A stretch of 15,987 nt of DNA from Pseudomonadota bacterium (GCA_025360685.1 JANYBR010000437.1:1-15987); one strand, 5' to 3'. Shown: positions 9,077 through 15,987, numbered from the stretch's first letter. Program-made: numbers and translations. Notes: generated by a model from the sequence alone, not told the origin.

Positions 9077-10140
9077 ACGTTTTCGATTCACCCGACTTCG
9101 ACCATCACGAAGCGGTCACCTTTTTCGATGATGTAAATACCGGTTTGAAGGCGATCATCGCGATCCACTCGACCGCGCTCGGTCCGGCCTGCGGCGGCAC
9201 GCGCATGTATCCGTACATCACGACTGATGCGGCATTGACTGACGCCCTGCGCCTCTCGAAGGGCATGAGTTACAAGAACGCCATCGCGGACTTGCCGCTT
9301 GGCGGTGGCAAGGCGTGCATCATCGGTAACCCGGCAACCGACAAGTCGGACGCCAAATTTGCGGCCTACGCCGAGGCAATCAACACGCTTGGCGGGCGCT
9401 ACGTCACGGCGATGGACGTCGGCATCCTGCCGCCCGACATGCCGGTGATTGCCCGGGGCACGAAGTTCATCGCGGGCTATAATCAACCAGGCAAGGCCGG
9501 CGGCGACAGCGGCCCGGCCACTGCGCTTGGCGTGTTCGGCGGCCTGAAGGCGGCGGTCAAGCATCGCCTAGGGGTCGATACGACCAAAGGCTTGCGTGTC
9601 GCGATCCAAGGTCTCGGCAAGGTCGGCATGGGTGTCGCCAAGCGGCTACACTCAGAAGGCGCCAAACTCATCGTGGCGGACACCGACATGTTCGCCGTGA
9701 AAGAGGCCGTCGAAAAACTCGGCGCGGTCGCCGCCACGCCGGACCAGATCGTCACAGTCGAGTGTGACGTACTCTCGCCCAATGCGCTCGGCGCGATCCT
9801 CAACGATCAGAGCATCGCGCGGCTTCATGCGCGGGTCGTCGCCGGTGGTGCCAACAACCAGCTGGCGCGCGACCACCACGGCGCGATGCTCCGCGACCGC
9901 GACATCCTCTATGCGCCCGACTATGTCATCAATGGCGGCGGCATCATTCGCGTCGCCGCGCAGATCGAAAACTGGAGCGACGCGGAGGTCGAGCGCCGGG
10001 TGTGTGCGATAGCCGATACGCTGACTGCGATCTTTGTGCGCGCGGCCAGGGATGGCGAGCCGACCAACGTCATCGCCGACCGCATGGCGGTGGAACGGAT
10101 GGCGGAAGGAAAGACGCGCGCGCCCAAGGCCGCAGAGTAG
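9073..10140 (+). CDS. Leu/Phe/Val-type amino acid dehydrogenase
   Basis: A 355-residue NAD-dependent oxidative deaminase of the Glu/Leu/Phe/Val dehydrogenase family, turning an L-amino acid into its 2-oxo acid plus ammonia. Visible landmarks are the substrate-site glycine-rich segment GPACGGTRMYPY (37-48), catalytic-type lysines K68 (SKGMSYKNA) and K80 (PLGGGKACI), D115 (AMDVG), the nucleotide-binding loop QGLGKVGMG (179-187), and VVAGGANNQL (255-264). Length matches leucine and phenylalanine dehydrogenases (about 350-365 aa) and not glutamate dehydrogenase. The ATG overlaps the stop of the oxidoreductase (ATGA at 9073-9076), so the two are translationally coupled. This partnership favours substrates whose 2-oxo acid feeds the oxidoreductase, such as Phe or other aromatics, but Leu, Val and Ile cannot be excluded by eye. 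Confidence 0.92.
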   Translation: MNVFDSPDFDHHEAVTFFDDVNTGLKAIIAIHSTALGPACGGTRMYPYITTDAALTDALRLSKGMSYKNAIADLPLGGGKACIIGNPATDKSDAKFAAYAEAINTLGGRYVTAMDVGILPPDMPVIARGTKFIAGYNQPGKAGGDSGPATALGVFGGLKAAVKHRLGVDTTKGLRVAIQGLGKVGMGVAKRLHSEGAKLIVADTDMFAVKEAVEKLGAVAATPDQIVTVECDVLSPNALGAILNDQSIARLHARVVAGGANNQLARDHHGAMLRDRDILYAPDYVINGGGIIRVAAQIENWSDAEVERRVCAIADTLTAIFVRAARDGEPTNVIADRMAVERMAEGKTRAPKAAE

Positions 10141-10146
10141 ACTGAT

Positions 10147-10305
10147 TCAGCCCAGATATCGCTCCAGCAGGTGCGGGAACAAACCGACGGTCCCGATCAA
10201 GATCAGATAGATCGCGACCAGATAGTTGAGAATTCGGGGCAGAACCAGGATTAGAATGCCGAATACCAGCGCGATCAGCGGCTGAACAAGTACAGTGACG
10301 TGCAT
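10147..10305 (-). CDS. Small membrane protein, DUF3096-like
   Basis: A 52-residue protein, almost wholly hydrophobic: two short helices (about 5-22, LVQPLIALVFGILILVLP, and 25-42, LNYLVAIYLILIGTVGLF) joined by RI, with a charged tail HLLERYLG. The pattern PLIALxxGILILxxPRxLNYxVAIYLIxIG is that of DUF3096 inner-membrane proteins, whose function is not known. The start at ATG 10305 is fixed by GGGAGG upstream (spacing about seven); a longer in-frame reading from 10443 would run through the intergenic region and is not supported. It converges on the dehydrogenase with a 6-bp gap and diverges from the dioxygenase. Confidence 0.82.
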   Translation of the reverse strand: MHVTVLVQPLIALVFGILILVLPRILNYLVAIYLILIGTVGLFPHLLERYLG

Positions 10306-10391
10306 CCGAATACCTCCCCATGCAAAGCAGACCAAAAGGTGATCGTACAGCAAACCGGATGTTTTGTGATTAGGCCGACATTTTCTTAACG

Positions 10392-10411
10392 CCAGCGATA
10401 TGCCACGCTGG
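10392..10411. promoter_or_regulatory. Inverted repeat upstream of the dioxygenase gene
   Basis: Arms CCAGCG (10392-10397) and CGCTGG (10406-10411) flank an 8-base AT-richer centre in the 128-bp divergent region between the DUF3096-like gene and the dioxygenase, 22 bases before the latter's ATG. The position and symmetry suggest an operator over the dioxygenase promoter or leader, but no -35/-10 pair is convincing and chance is possible. Confidence 0.3.
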
Positions 10412-10433
10412 AAAAAGGGGTCGGGAGGCCGCC

Positions 10434-11348
10434 ATGGCGACACGCATCATGCGCAAAATCGAGACTGAGGAACCGAAGCTCGACTACAAGACCATCAAAG
10501 TCGATCCGTTGACTCCGGTTGTCGGCGCAGAGATCCATGGAGTCGATCTTTCGAATCCGCTTTCGGCGGAACAGATCGCCGAGATTCGCAAAGCGCATGC
10601 CGCGCATCACGTAATCTATTTCCGAGATCAGCTGCTGAGCAGCGAGGCTCACAAACGATTCGCGCGCCTGTTCGGCGCCTTGCATGTTCATCCCTATCAC
10701 ACAAAGAACGCTGCGCCGGACCACGCCAAATCGGACAAGGCGCCGTTTCCACAGAGCGATCCGGAAATTCTGATCGTTAAGGCCGACCAGACGTCGAAAT
10801 TCGTCGCCGGCGAGGGCTGGCACTCGGACGTCACCTGCGATGCTGAGCCGCCTATGGGTTCGATGCTCTACATCACGAAGACGCCGGATATTGGCGGTGG
10901 TGACACGGTGTTCGCCTCAACCGTGCGCGCGTACGAGGCGCTGTCGCCGACGATGAAGGAAATCGTCGACAAGCTGACCGCAACCCATGACGGCGCCAAG
11001 CCATATACCGGCGGCTACGGCACGGCTGCGCCGCCAGGTGGTTGGCCGAAAACCACGCATCCAGTCGTCATCACTGTGCCCTGGAACGGCAAGAAATCGC
11101 TCTACGTCAATCGCGGCTTCACGACGCGCATCAACGAACTCGACCGCAGCGAAAGCGACGCGATGCTGGAGATGCTTTGGCGCCATATCGAAAGTCACGT
11201 CGCGGGCCAGTGCCGCGTGCGTTGGACGCCGAATATGCTAGTTTTCTGGGACAATTGGAGCGTGCAGCATCACGCAGTATGGGACTACTATCCCTATTCG
11301 CGCTATGGCCAGCGTGTCTCGATCGTCAACGGCCGTCCGGCGGCCTAA
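10434..11348 (+). CDS. TauD/TfdA family 2-oxoglutarate-dependent dioxygenase
   Basis: A 304-residue Fe(II)/2-oxoglutarate oxygenase that would hydroxylate or cleave a small substrate while turning 2-oxoglutarate and O2 into succinate and CO2. The iron triad is visible as H130 and D132 in GWHSDVT and H279 in WDNWSVQHHAV; R294 in YGQRVSI is the likely 2-oxoglutarate carboxylate ligand. GGGDTVFAS (154-162) and GAEIHGVDLS near residue 31 are also typical. Start ATG 10434 has GGGAGG five bases upstream. The usual WDNR before the distal histidine is WDNW here. No taurine or sulfonate transporter, and no partner gene, is adjacent, so taurine is not a safe substrate guess. The gene stands alone, converging on the outer-membrane protein gene with a 6-bp gap. 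Confidence 0.92.
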   Translation: MATRIMRKIETEEPKLDYKTIKVDPLTPVVGAEIHGVDLSNPLSAEQIAEIRKAHAAHHVIYFRDQLLSSEAHKRFARLFGALHVHPYHTKNAAPDHAKSDKAPFPQSDPEILIVKADQTSKFVAGEGWHSDVTCDAEPPMGSMLYITKTPDIGGGDTVFASTVRAYEALSPTMKEIVDKLTATHDGAKPYTGGYGTAAPPGGWPKTTHPVVITVPWNGKKSLYVNRGFTTRINELDRSESDAMLEMLWRHIESHVAGQCRVRWTPNMLVFWDNWSVQHHAVWDYYPYSRYGQRVSIVNGRPAA

Positions 11349-11353
11349 TACGT

Positions 11354-11371
11354 GCTACCCGAGCGGGTAGC
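11354..11371. terminator. Possible bidirectional terminator hairpin between convergent genes
   Basis: GCTACCCGAGCGGGTAGC forms a perfect 7-bp stem with a 4-base loop just after the dioxygenase stop. It contains the final codons and stop of the convergent outer-membrane protein gene. Neither side has a run of T, so intrinsic termination would be weak; it may instead protect 3' ends of mRNA. Confidence 0.4.
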
Positions 11372-12785
11372 CAATCGAGATCGTGAAGGTGTTGTTCCAA
11401 TACTCGGAACTGCCACCGGCAGCAGACGCAAACGAGCTCCTGCCAAGTGTTGCATCGAGGCGACCGTTTCCGGGCAGCCGACCCGAAAGAGTCAGCTCAA
11501 TTTCGTAGGAGCCGCCGCTGGAGCCATCGATGGTTTGATAGCCGCCACCCGCCGTCCCGCGCAGAAGCCAATCGGGACTGAACCTGTGCACGCCGATAAG
11601 GTCGAACTTCACCAGGTCGTACGTGCCCGGATTGAAGTACACACCGGCGCCTGGCGCACTGCTGTCGAAAACCCGAGCGTAAACCTGTGCCCCAAGGGCC
11701 GATGACGTATCGGGCACGTCGTACGGGCTCAGCACCAGGCGTAAGGATGCGCCGTCGCGATGGTTGCCGTCGGAGAAGTCCTGGTGAAAGTAAGTTGGAA
11801 TCACATAAAGGTGGTCGGACGGCCGCACGCTCGTGCCGATGGTGTAGGTGTTGAACAGGACATGGTCGGCTAAAGCTGTGGTCGTCAGAATAGGCGAGCG
11901 GTCGGCGGATGCAATGATGCCGAAACTGTCGCTCAGCCGGTACTCCCAATCGGCTCCGCCCTGAAAGAACGTCCAGCCGTCGAGCATGCCCGCTCCCGCA
12001 TTCACATTGACATGGTGCGCATCGCCGATCCGCATGCTCGTGCCGGCGCCAAGATAGGTTAGTTGATCGGAAGTGATTCCGTCATCGACCGTGTAGGTTT
12101 TCGCCGACAACCTCCAGCTATTGAAGGTGTCGCCACCGGTCGCTCCAGGCAGCCACGCGCCCAATTCGTATCCGTAGACGGTGAGATTGTCGCTGTCATG
12201 GCTGTACGTAAATGCGCCGTCCACGCGATCCGAAAGTCGATAGTCGGTCTCTGACTTGAGATGCAAGTACTCGGCGCCGAGACGGTCATCGGGGCTGGCG
12301 ACCGGCGCGGCACCAATGATCGGCACGCTCCTGTCGTCCCAGGCTAGAGCCTGTTCGGACCGCAATACCTCGATTGTTGGTTCGACTTGGCCTGGCGCGT
12401 AGGGGGCGGCGAGTGCATGGGCTTGTAAATAGTACTCCGTGGCATTCAGGGCCTTGGCCAGGCCGACATCTGCTGCCTGCCGGTCGGAAGGATCTTGAGC
12501 GAGTGCCTGTGACTGGCTGAACGCAGCGCTCGCTGCCGGATAGTCCTCGAGCCAAAGGTCGGCCCGGCCAAGTCCGACGAGAGCGGCGAATCGGTCCCCC
12601 CTTGCGGCGTCGGTATAGGCCAGGGCGGCCGCGAAGTGATCGCGCGCCTGATCGGGATGCCCGCCTTCCAATGCCTTGCGACCGGCCTGGATTTCTGTAG
12701 ACGGCGTCGCGTTCTGAAAGTCCTGGGCCTGGGCGGACGATGCAAATCCAAGAACGAAAACAGAAGCCAGCACCGCCAGCTTCAT
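11355..12785 (-). CDS. TPR-containing outer-membrane beta-barrel protein, PgaA-like exporter candidate
   Basis: A 476-residue predicted outer-membrane protein. Residues 1-20 form a signal peptide ending SSAQA before QDFQN. Residues about 30-150 are helical, Ala-rich, TPR-like repeats (for instance 64-94, ..LVGLGRADLWLEDYPAASAAF). From about 165 on, alternating polar/hydrophobic segments ending in short turns (YLHLKSETDYRLSDRVDGAF, LRLVLSPYD, NNTFTISIGYPLG) look like a beta-barrel of roughly 310 residues. This TPR-plus-barrel layout is that of polysaccharide porins such as PgaA, but the TPR part is far shorter. The ATG at 12785 overlaps the stop of the glycosyltransferase gene (ATGA), so the pair is coupled and probably makes and exports one polymer. 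The last residue is Gly, not the aromatic residue usual in barrel proteins. The frame stays open upstream inside the glycosyltransferase gene, which is not meaningful. Confidence 0.75.
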   Translation of the reverse strand: MKLAVLASVFVLGFASSAQAQDFQNATPSTEIQAGRKALEGGHPDQARDHFAAALAYTDAARGDRFAALVGLGRADLWLEDYPAASAAFSQSQALAQDPSDRQAADVGLAKALNATEYYLQAHALAAPYAPGQVEPTIEVLRSEQALAWDDRSVPIIGAAPVASPDDRLGAEYLHLKSETDYRLSDRVDGAFTYSHDSDNLTVYGYELGAWLPGATGGDTFNSWRLSAKTYTVDDGITSDQLTYLGAGTSMRIGDAHHVNVNAGAGMLDGWTFFQGGADWEYRLSDSFGIIASADRSPILTTTALADHVLFNTYTIGTSVRPSDHLYVIPTYFHQDFSDGNHRDGASLRLVLSPYDVPDTSSALGAQVYARVFDSSAPGAGVYFNPGTYDLVKFDLIGVHRFSPDWLLRGTAGGGYQTIDGSSGGSYEIELTLSGRLPGNGRLDATLGRSSFASAAGGSSEYWNNTFTISIGYPLG

Positions 12786-14227
12786 TTGGTGCCCCAGCTT
12801 TTCCGCAAGCCCAGAACTTCCATCATGTAGCCGACCACGCAAGCGGGTTGCAGAATCAGTCCGTAGAGCAGTGCGTAGCATAAGAATCCGACCACGTTTC
12901 TTCGTACTCTTAGTCCCTGTTCCACGAACATGGACGCCTGAATCAGGAACATGAGGTAATTCAAAAGCATTGCAAGTGGAAGGACGAGCAATGTCATGGG
13001 TCCGGCGATCCAGTAGATGCCGAACACCGCCAGCAGCAAACCGGGCACGAAGAAGACCGTGTAAGCGAGGTCCATCAGCGGGAAGAAGAGGTTCCACCAG
13101 ATGAAGAGCGTGGACATCCGGCGGTGGAAAAGTAGCCCTGAGTGGGAACGGAATGCCTCGACGAGGCCGCGAGACCAGCGCTGCCTCTGGCGGATGAATT
13201 GCGCGAACGTTGTGGGCGCGTTGGTGAAAACGAAGGCGTCTTCGCAGTAACCGACCCGATAGCCCATTTTCAGCATGGCCCAGGTCAGGACGATGTCCTC
13301 GCCGACGCAATCGGTCCAGCCGCCAACATCACGCAGAGTGTTGGTGCGATAGAGTGAAAAGGCGCCCTGCGCCACAAGTGTGCCCTGGAACAGGCTTTGT
13401 AGACGCTTGATCGCGGCGATGCCGTGGAAATAGTCCCATTCCTGGATTTTCGTGATGATGTTCAAGCGGGAATTGCGCACCAGGACGGATCCTGCGACCG
13501 CAGCTGTGTTTGGCGGGTCGGAGAGGTATCGCCCCACGATGTGACTCAGTGCGTTACGGTACAGATAAGAATCGCCGTCGAGCGTGATCGTGAGGCTGAA
13601 GCTGACTTTTTCCAGTCCGGCATTCAGTGCCTTGGCTTTGCCGCCATTGACCTTCAAATCGATGACCTGCAGCCAGGGATAGGAGACGCTGCGCAGCTTT
13701 TCCATGGTGCCGTCAGTCGAGCCGTCATTGATGACGAAGACCTGCAGCGGGCCCGGATAGTTTTGACGTTCGATGCTCTCGAGCGTGCTGAGGATGGACG
13801 ATTCCTCGTTAAACGCCGCGACGAGGATGCTGATGCCGGGATGAGTGGATAGCGCGACGCGCTTCGGTCGACGATCGAAGAGCAGACCGATCACGATGAA
13901 GGCATTCATAAATCCTGGAAGGATGGCGATCGTAAAGACCACAGAATAGGCAAGTGGCGCCCCAAGCACCGCCGACAGATCCGAAATCCACCGGACGGCC
14001 AAAAGGTAGGAAAGTGTCGCCCAAACGGCGGCAATCGCCAGCGTGAGGGCATATTTGGCGCGGACCTGAAGGAGCCGCCTCTTTCGCCCTGACAGGCTGC
14101 CTGGGACGTCGAGCGTCTCATCGATCTGAAGGCCATGGAGGATCGGAGAGGGAGACGCAATTTGCCCGGCATTGTTTCGTCTGCCGGTGACTTGGCCGGC
14201 GGCACGATCCCGCTCGTCCGCTGTCAT
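12782..14227 (-). CDS. Membrane glycosyltransferase family 2, PgaC/IcaA-like polysaccharide synthase
   Basis: A 481-residue processive-type GT2 enzyme expected to polymerise a beta-linked sugar from a nucleotide donor and move it across the inner membrane. After a polar N-terminal tail (1-55) come two transmembrane helices (about 59-78 and 93-117), then the catalytic domain with AAFNEE (137-142), NDGSTDG (167-173, D168), DGD (217-219), GED (309-311, catalytic-base region) and QRQRW (347-351), then three or four helices (about 372-465). The D, DxD, (G/T)ED, QxxRW set is complete, as in PgaC, IcaA and BcsA. There is no C-terminal PilZ domain. The start at ATG 14227 has only a distant GGAG, so translation initiation may be weak. 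Hyaluronan- or cellulose-type products cannot be excluded. Confidence 0.86.
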   Translation of the reverse strand: MTADERDRAAGQVTGRRNNAGQIASPSPILHGLQIDETLDVPGSLSGRKRRLLQVRAKYALTLAIAAVWATLSYLLAVRWISDLSAVLGAPLAYSVVFTIAILPGFMNAFIVIGLLFDRRPKRVALSTHPGISILVAAFNEESSILSTLESIERQNYPGPLQVFVINDGSTDGTMEKLRSVSYPWLQVIDLKVNGGKAKALNAGLEKVSFSLTITLDGDSYLYRNALSHIVGRYLSDPPNTAAVAGSVLVRNSRLNIITKIQEWDYFHGIAAIKRLQSLFQGTLVAQGAFSLYRTNTLRDVGGWTDCVGEDIVLTWAMLKMGYRVGYCEDAFVFTNAPTTFAQFIRQRQRWSRGLVEAFRSHSGLLFHRRMSTLFIWWNLFFPLMDLAYTVFFVPGLLLAVFGIYWIAGPMTLLVLPLAMLLNYLMFLIQASMFVEQGLRVRRNVVGFLCYALLYGLILQPACVVGYMMEVLGLRKSWGTK

Positions 14228-14453
14228 GGTTTTCGATCCGCTCCAGTTGATTTTTGTATAGTGAAGCGGCGTTAATATTGGATGAAATGACGGCTTGCCG
14301 ACGGCGTTAGTGATGCGCACCGGCAGGGCTTCGTATCGGCATCGCGGCCAGGCGTCACGGCGATGATTTAGGTTGCGTCCTCTTGAGTGACGGTCGAAAA
14401 TTCGGTTCGCTCTTATCAGATTTTTCACCATTGAAATTCACTTCGAGGTAACC
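14228..14453. promoter_or_regulatory. Divergent intergenic region between glycosyltransferase and alcohol dehydrogenase
   Basis: 226 bp without a gene. It is visibly more AT-rich at both ends than the neighbouring coding DNA, as expected of promoters. On the minus strand TATACA (14260-14255) is a candidate -10 box for the glycosyltransferase operon, but no -35 at 16-18 bp is clear. GAGG at 14445-14448 is the ribosome binding site of the plus-strand dehydrogenase. No strong palindrome or riboswitch-like fold was noticed. Confidence 0.4.
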
Positions 14454-15563
14454 GTGAAAACCAGAGCCGCCGTCGCGTTCGAAGCCAAAAAGCCGCTCGA
14501 GATCGTCGAACTCGATCTCGAATGTCCCAAGGCGGGCGAAGTCCTGATCGAAATCAAGGCGACAGGTATCTGCCACACCGATGCGTACACACTGTCTGGG
14601 CTGGATTCGGAAGGCCTGTTTCCGTCGATCTTGGGACACGAAGGCGCCGGCATTGTGCGCGAGGTTGGCGCCGGGGTGACCAGTGTGAAACCCGGCGACC
14701 ATGTCATCCCGCTCTACACGCCCGAATGCCGGCAATGCAAATCCTGCCTCTCGGGCAAGACTAATCTGTGTACCGCAATCCGCGCCACGCAGGGCAGGGG
14801 CGTGATGCCGGACGGCACGTCGCGGTTTTCATACAAGGGCAAGACCATCCATCACTATATGGGCTGCTCGACCTTCGCGAACTACACGGTGCTGCCGGAG
14901 ATAGCGGTTGCGAAGATTCGCGAAGACGCGCCGTTCGACAAGGCCTGCTATTGCGGCTGTGGAGTCACCACCGGGATCGGTGCGGTTATCAACACGGCCA
15001 AGGTCAAAGCTGGCGCCAACGCGATCGTGTTCGGCCTGGGCGGCATCGGTCTCAATGTGATCCAGGGACTAAAGTTGGTTGGCGCGCAGATGATCGTTGG
15101 CGTCGATCTCAATGACGACAAGAAGGAGTGGGGCGCGCGCTTCGGCATGACGCACTTCGTCAATCCGAAGAAGGCCACGGGCGATCTCGTGGCGCATCTG
15201 GTGGAACTCACCGGCGGTGGCGCGGACTACACCTTCGACTGCACCGGCAACACGAGCGTCATGCGCCAAGCGCTGGAGGCCTGCCACCGCGGCTGGGGCG
15301 AGAGCATCATTATTGGTGTGGCGCCTTCGGGTGCGGAAATCGCCACGCGCCCGTTCCAGCTCGTTACGGGCCGGGTGTGGCGCGGCACGGCGTTTGGCGG
15401 CGCGCGCGGCCGCACCGACACGCCGCGTATCGTCGATTGGTACATGAAGGGACTGATCCAGATCGATCCGATGATCACGCATGTGATGCCACTGGAGCGC
15501 ATCAACGATGCGTTTCACCTGATGGAAGAAGGCAAGAGCATCAGGAGCGTGGTGGTATATTAA
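14454..15563 (+). CDS. frmA: S-(hydroxymethyl)glutathione dehydrogenase / class III alcohol dehydrogenase
   Basis: A 369-residue zinc MDR enzyme that oxidises S-hydroxymethylglutathione (formaldehyde plus glutathione) to S-formylglutathione with NAD and can also reduce S-nitrosoglutathione. Catalytic zinc ligands are C40 (TGICHTDAY), H62 (LGHEGAG) and C169 (CGCGVTTGIGA); structural zinc ligands are C92, C95, C98 and C106. TQGRGVMPDGTSRF (112-125) and the nucleotide loop GLGGIGLNV (194-202) are class III hallmarks, and length is standard. The start is GTG at 14454, with GAGG five bases upstream and the conserved KTRAAVAFEAKKPLEIVE immediately after. The usual partner, S-formylglutathione hydrolase, is not next to it within the window. 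A palindromic repeat begins nine bases after the stop. Confidence 0.96.
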   Translation: MKTRAAVAFEAKKPLEIVELDLECPKAGEVLIEIKATGICHTDAYTLSGLDSEGLFPSILGHEGAGIVREVGAGVTSVKPGDHVIPLYTPECRQCKSCLSGKTNLCTAIRATQGRGVMPDGTSRFSYKGKTIHHYMGCSTFANYTVLPEIAVAKIREDAPFDKACYCGCGVTTGIGAVINTAKVKAGANAIVFGLGGIGLNVIQGLKLVGAQMIVGVDLNDDKKEWGARFGMTHFVNPKKATGDLVAHLVELTGGGADYTFDCTGNTSVMRQALEACHRGWGESIIIGVAPSGAEIATRPFQLVTGRVWRGTAFGGARGRTDTPRIVDWYMKGLIQIDPMITHVMPLERINDAFHLMEEGKSIRSVVVY

Positions 15564-15572
15564 ATGTTGCCA

Positions 15573-15704
15573 ACCCTCCCCGTGAGGGAGGGTCCAAATT
15601 TGCGAAGCAAAGTTGGGGGAGGGGTCTTGTGCGGACCATCACCCCTTCCCGAAAAATCCGTCGCTTCGCTTCGAATTTTGTCGACTCTCCCTCAAGGGGA
15701 GGGT
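15573..15704. repeat. Long imperfect palindromic intergenic repeat with CTCCC/GGGAG termini
   Basis: Two arms (15573-15625 and 15641-15704) are imperfect reverse complements around a 15-base spacer. The left arm begins ACCCTCCCC and ends GGGGAGGGGT; the right arm begins ACCCCTTCCC and ends GGGGAGGGT, with matching GCTTCG and AATTT blocks between. The left arm also folds on itself: ACCCTCCC (15573-15580) and GGGAGGGT (15586-15593) enclose five bases, and the right end has CTCCC/GGGAG. It fills almost the whole gap between frmA and the AMP-ligase gene. Its form is that of a REP or MITE-like dispersed palindrome; similar CTCCC-rich palindromes are common in alphaproteobacterial intergenic DNA, but the family cannot be named here. 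The hairpin after frmA could also act as a terminator or mRNA 3' stabiliser. Confidence 0.8.
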
Positions 15705-15714
15705 GGAGGAACGA

Positions 15715-15987
15715 ATGCTGCGCCAAAGTTATTTCAGCGCTACCAGCGACGAGCCGCTCGTCTATGAAACCATCGGCGCGTGCTTCGACCGGGTAGTGGA
15801 TCAGCATGGCAGCCGCGACGGACTTGTCGTGCGCCACCAGAACATCCGCTGGACTTACAGCGAGTATCGCGCGCACGTGAATCGGCTCGCCGCGGGATTG
15901 CTTGCGCTCGGTATCGGCCAGGGCGATCGCGTCGGAATCTGGGCACCGAACTGTCACGAATGGTGCCTGACCCAGTTTGCAACCGCG
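15715..15987 (+). CDS. AMP-binding acyl-CoA ligase family protein, N-terminal 91 residues, cut by window
   Basis: An open frame from ATG 15715 to the window end without a stop. It begins MLRQSYFSATSDEPLVYETIG, then FDRVVDQHGSRDGLVVRHQNIRWTYSEYRAHVNRLAAGLLALGIGQGDRVGIWAPNCHEW (about 24-83). The segment RDGLVVR..WTYSEY..VNRLAAGLLALGI..GDRVGIWAPN is the standard opening of the adenylate-forming acyl-CoA synthetase domain, closest by memory to ACSF2-like medium-chain fatty acyl-CoA ligases. These make acyl-CoA from a carboxylic acid, ATP and CoA. The start is set by GGAGGA at 15705-15710. The ATP-binding motifs lie beyond the window, so substrate and completeness cannot be judged. It sits downstream of frmA in the same direction, separated by the palindromic repeat. 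Confidence 0.9.
   Translation, partial: MLRQSYFSATSDEPLVYETIGACFDRVVDQHGSRDGLVVRHQNIRWTYSEYRAHVNRLAAGLLALGIGQGDRVGIWAPNCHEWCLTQFATA

Noticed and set aside
12786..13310. A 175-codon upstream extension of the outer-membrane protein frame.
   Set aside because: It lies within the glycosyltransferase gene in another frame; a clear signal peptide starts at ATG 12785.
14228..14431. A 68-codon upstream extension of the glycosyltransferase frame.
   Set aside because: It runs through AT-richer intergenic DNA with no conserved residues, and would nearly reach the divergent frmA start.

Overview
The window looks like chromosomal DNA from a high-GC Alphaproteobacterium. The support is qualitative: GC-rich third codon positions give long spurious antisense frames, the indolepyruvate oxidoreductase is the fused one-chain form, the DsbD-like protein carries the extra periplasmic N-domain common in that class, and a CTCCC/GGGAG palindromic intergenic repeat is present. 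No species can be assigned. There are no tRNA or rRNA genes, no CRISPR array, no insertion sequence and no phage gene. Coding density is high; no gene-free stretch exceeds 230 bases.

Layout. Positions 1-1564 (minus strand) carry an MDR-family NADP-dependent oxidoreductase followed with zero spacing by rsmD (16S rRNA m2G966 methyltransferase, cut by the window edge). Diverging from these, 1662-4488 (plus) is a two-gene unit: a DsbD-family thiol:disulfide transporter and a lactonase-type metallo-beta-lactamase-fold hydrolase. Converging on it is phhA (4522-5394, minus), phenylalanine 4-monooxygenase. Across a 199-bp divergent intergenic region with a perfect palindrome lies a coupled pair on the plus strand (5594-10140): fused indolepyruvate ferredoxin oxidoreductase and a Leu/Phe/Val-type amino-acid dehydrogenase overlapping by ATGA.

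Next come a 52-residue DUF3096-like membrane protein (minus), a TauD/TfdA-type 2-oxoglutarate dioxygenase (plus), a coupled pair on the minus strand (PgaC-like membrane glycosyltransferase 2 and a TPR/beta-barrel outer-membrane protein), class III alcohol dehydrogenase (plus), a palindromic repeat of about 130 bp, and the first 91 codons of an AMP-binding acyl-CoA ligase.

How the genes fit together. The clearest theme is aromatic/branched amino-acid breakdown: PhhA turns Phe into Tyr, the dehydrogenase can deaminate Phe or branched amino acids to 2-oxo acids, and the oxidoreductase decarboxylates aryl-pyruvates to aryl-acetyl-CoA. The second theme is a minimal synthase-plus-porin pair for an exported polysaccharide, with no deacetylase or PgaD-type partner beside it. 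The rest is housekeeping and general metabolism. I see no defence, mobile or clearly novel system; the best leads are the amino-acid module with its palindromic control region, the two-gene polysaccharide pair, and the repeat element abutting the ligase ribosome binding site.
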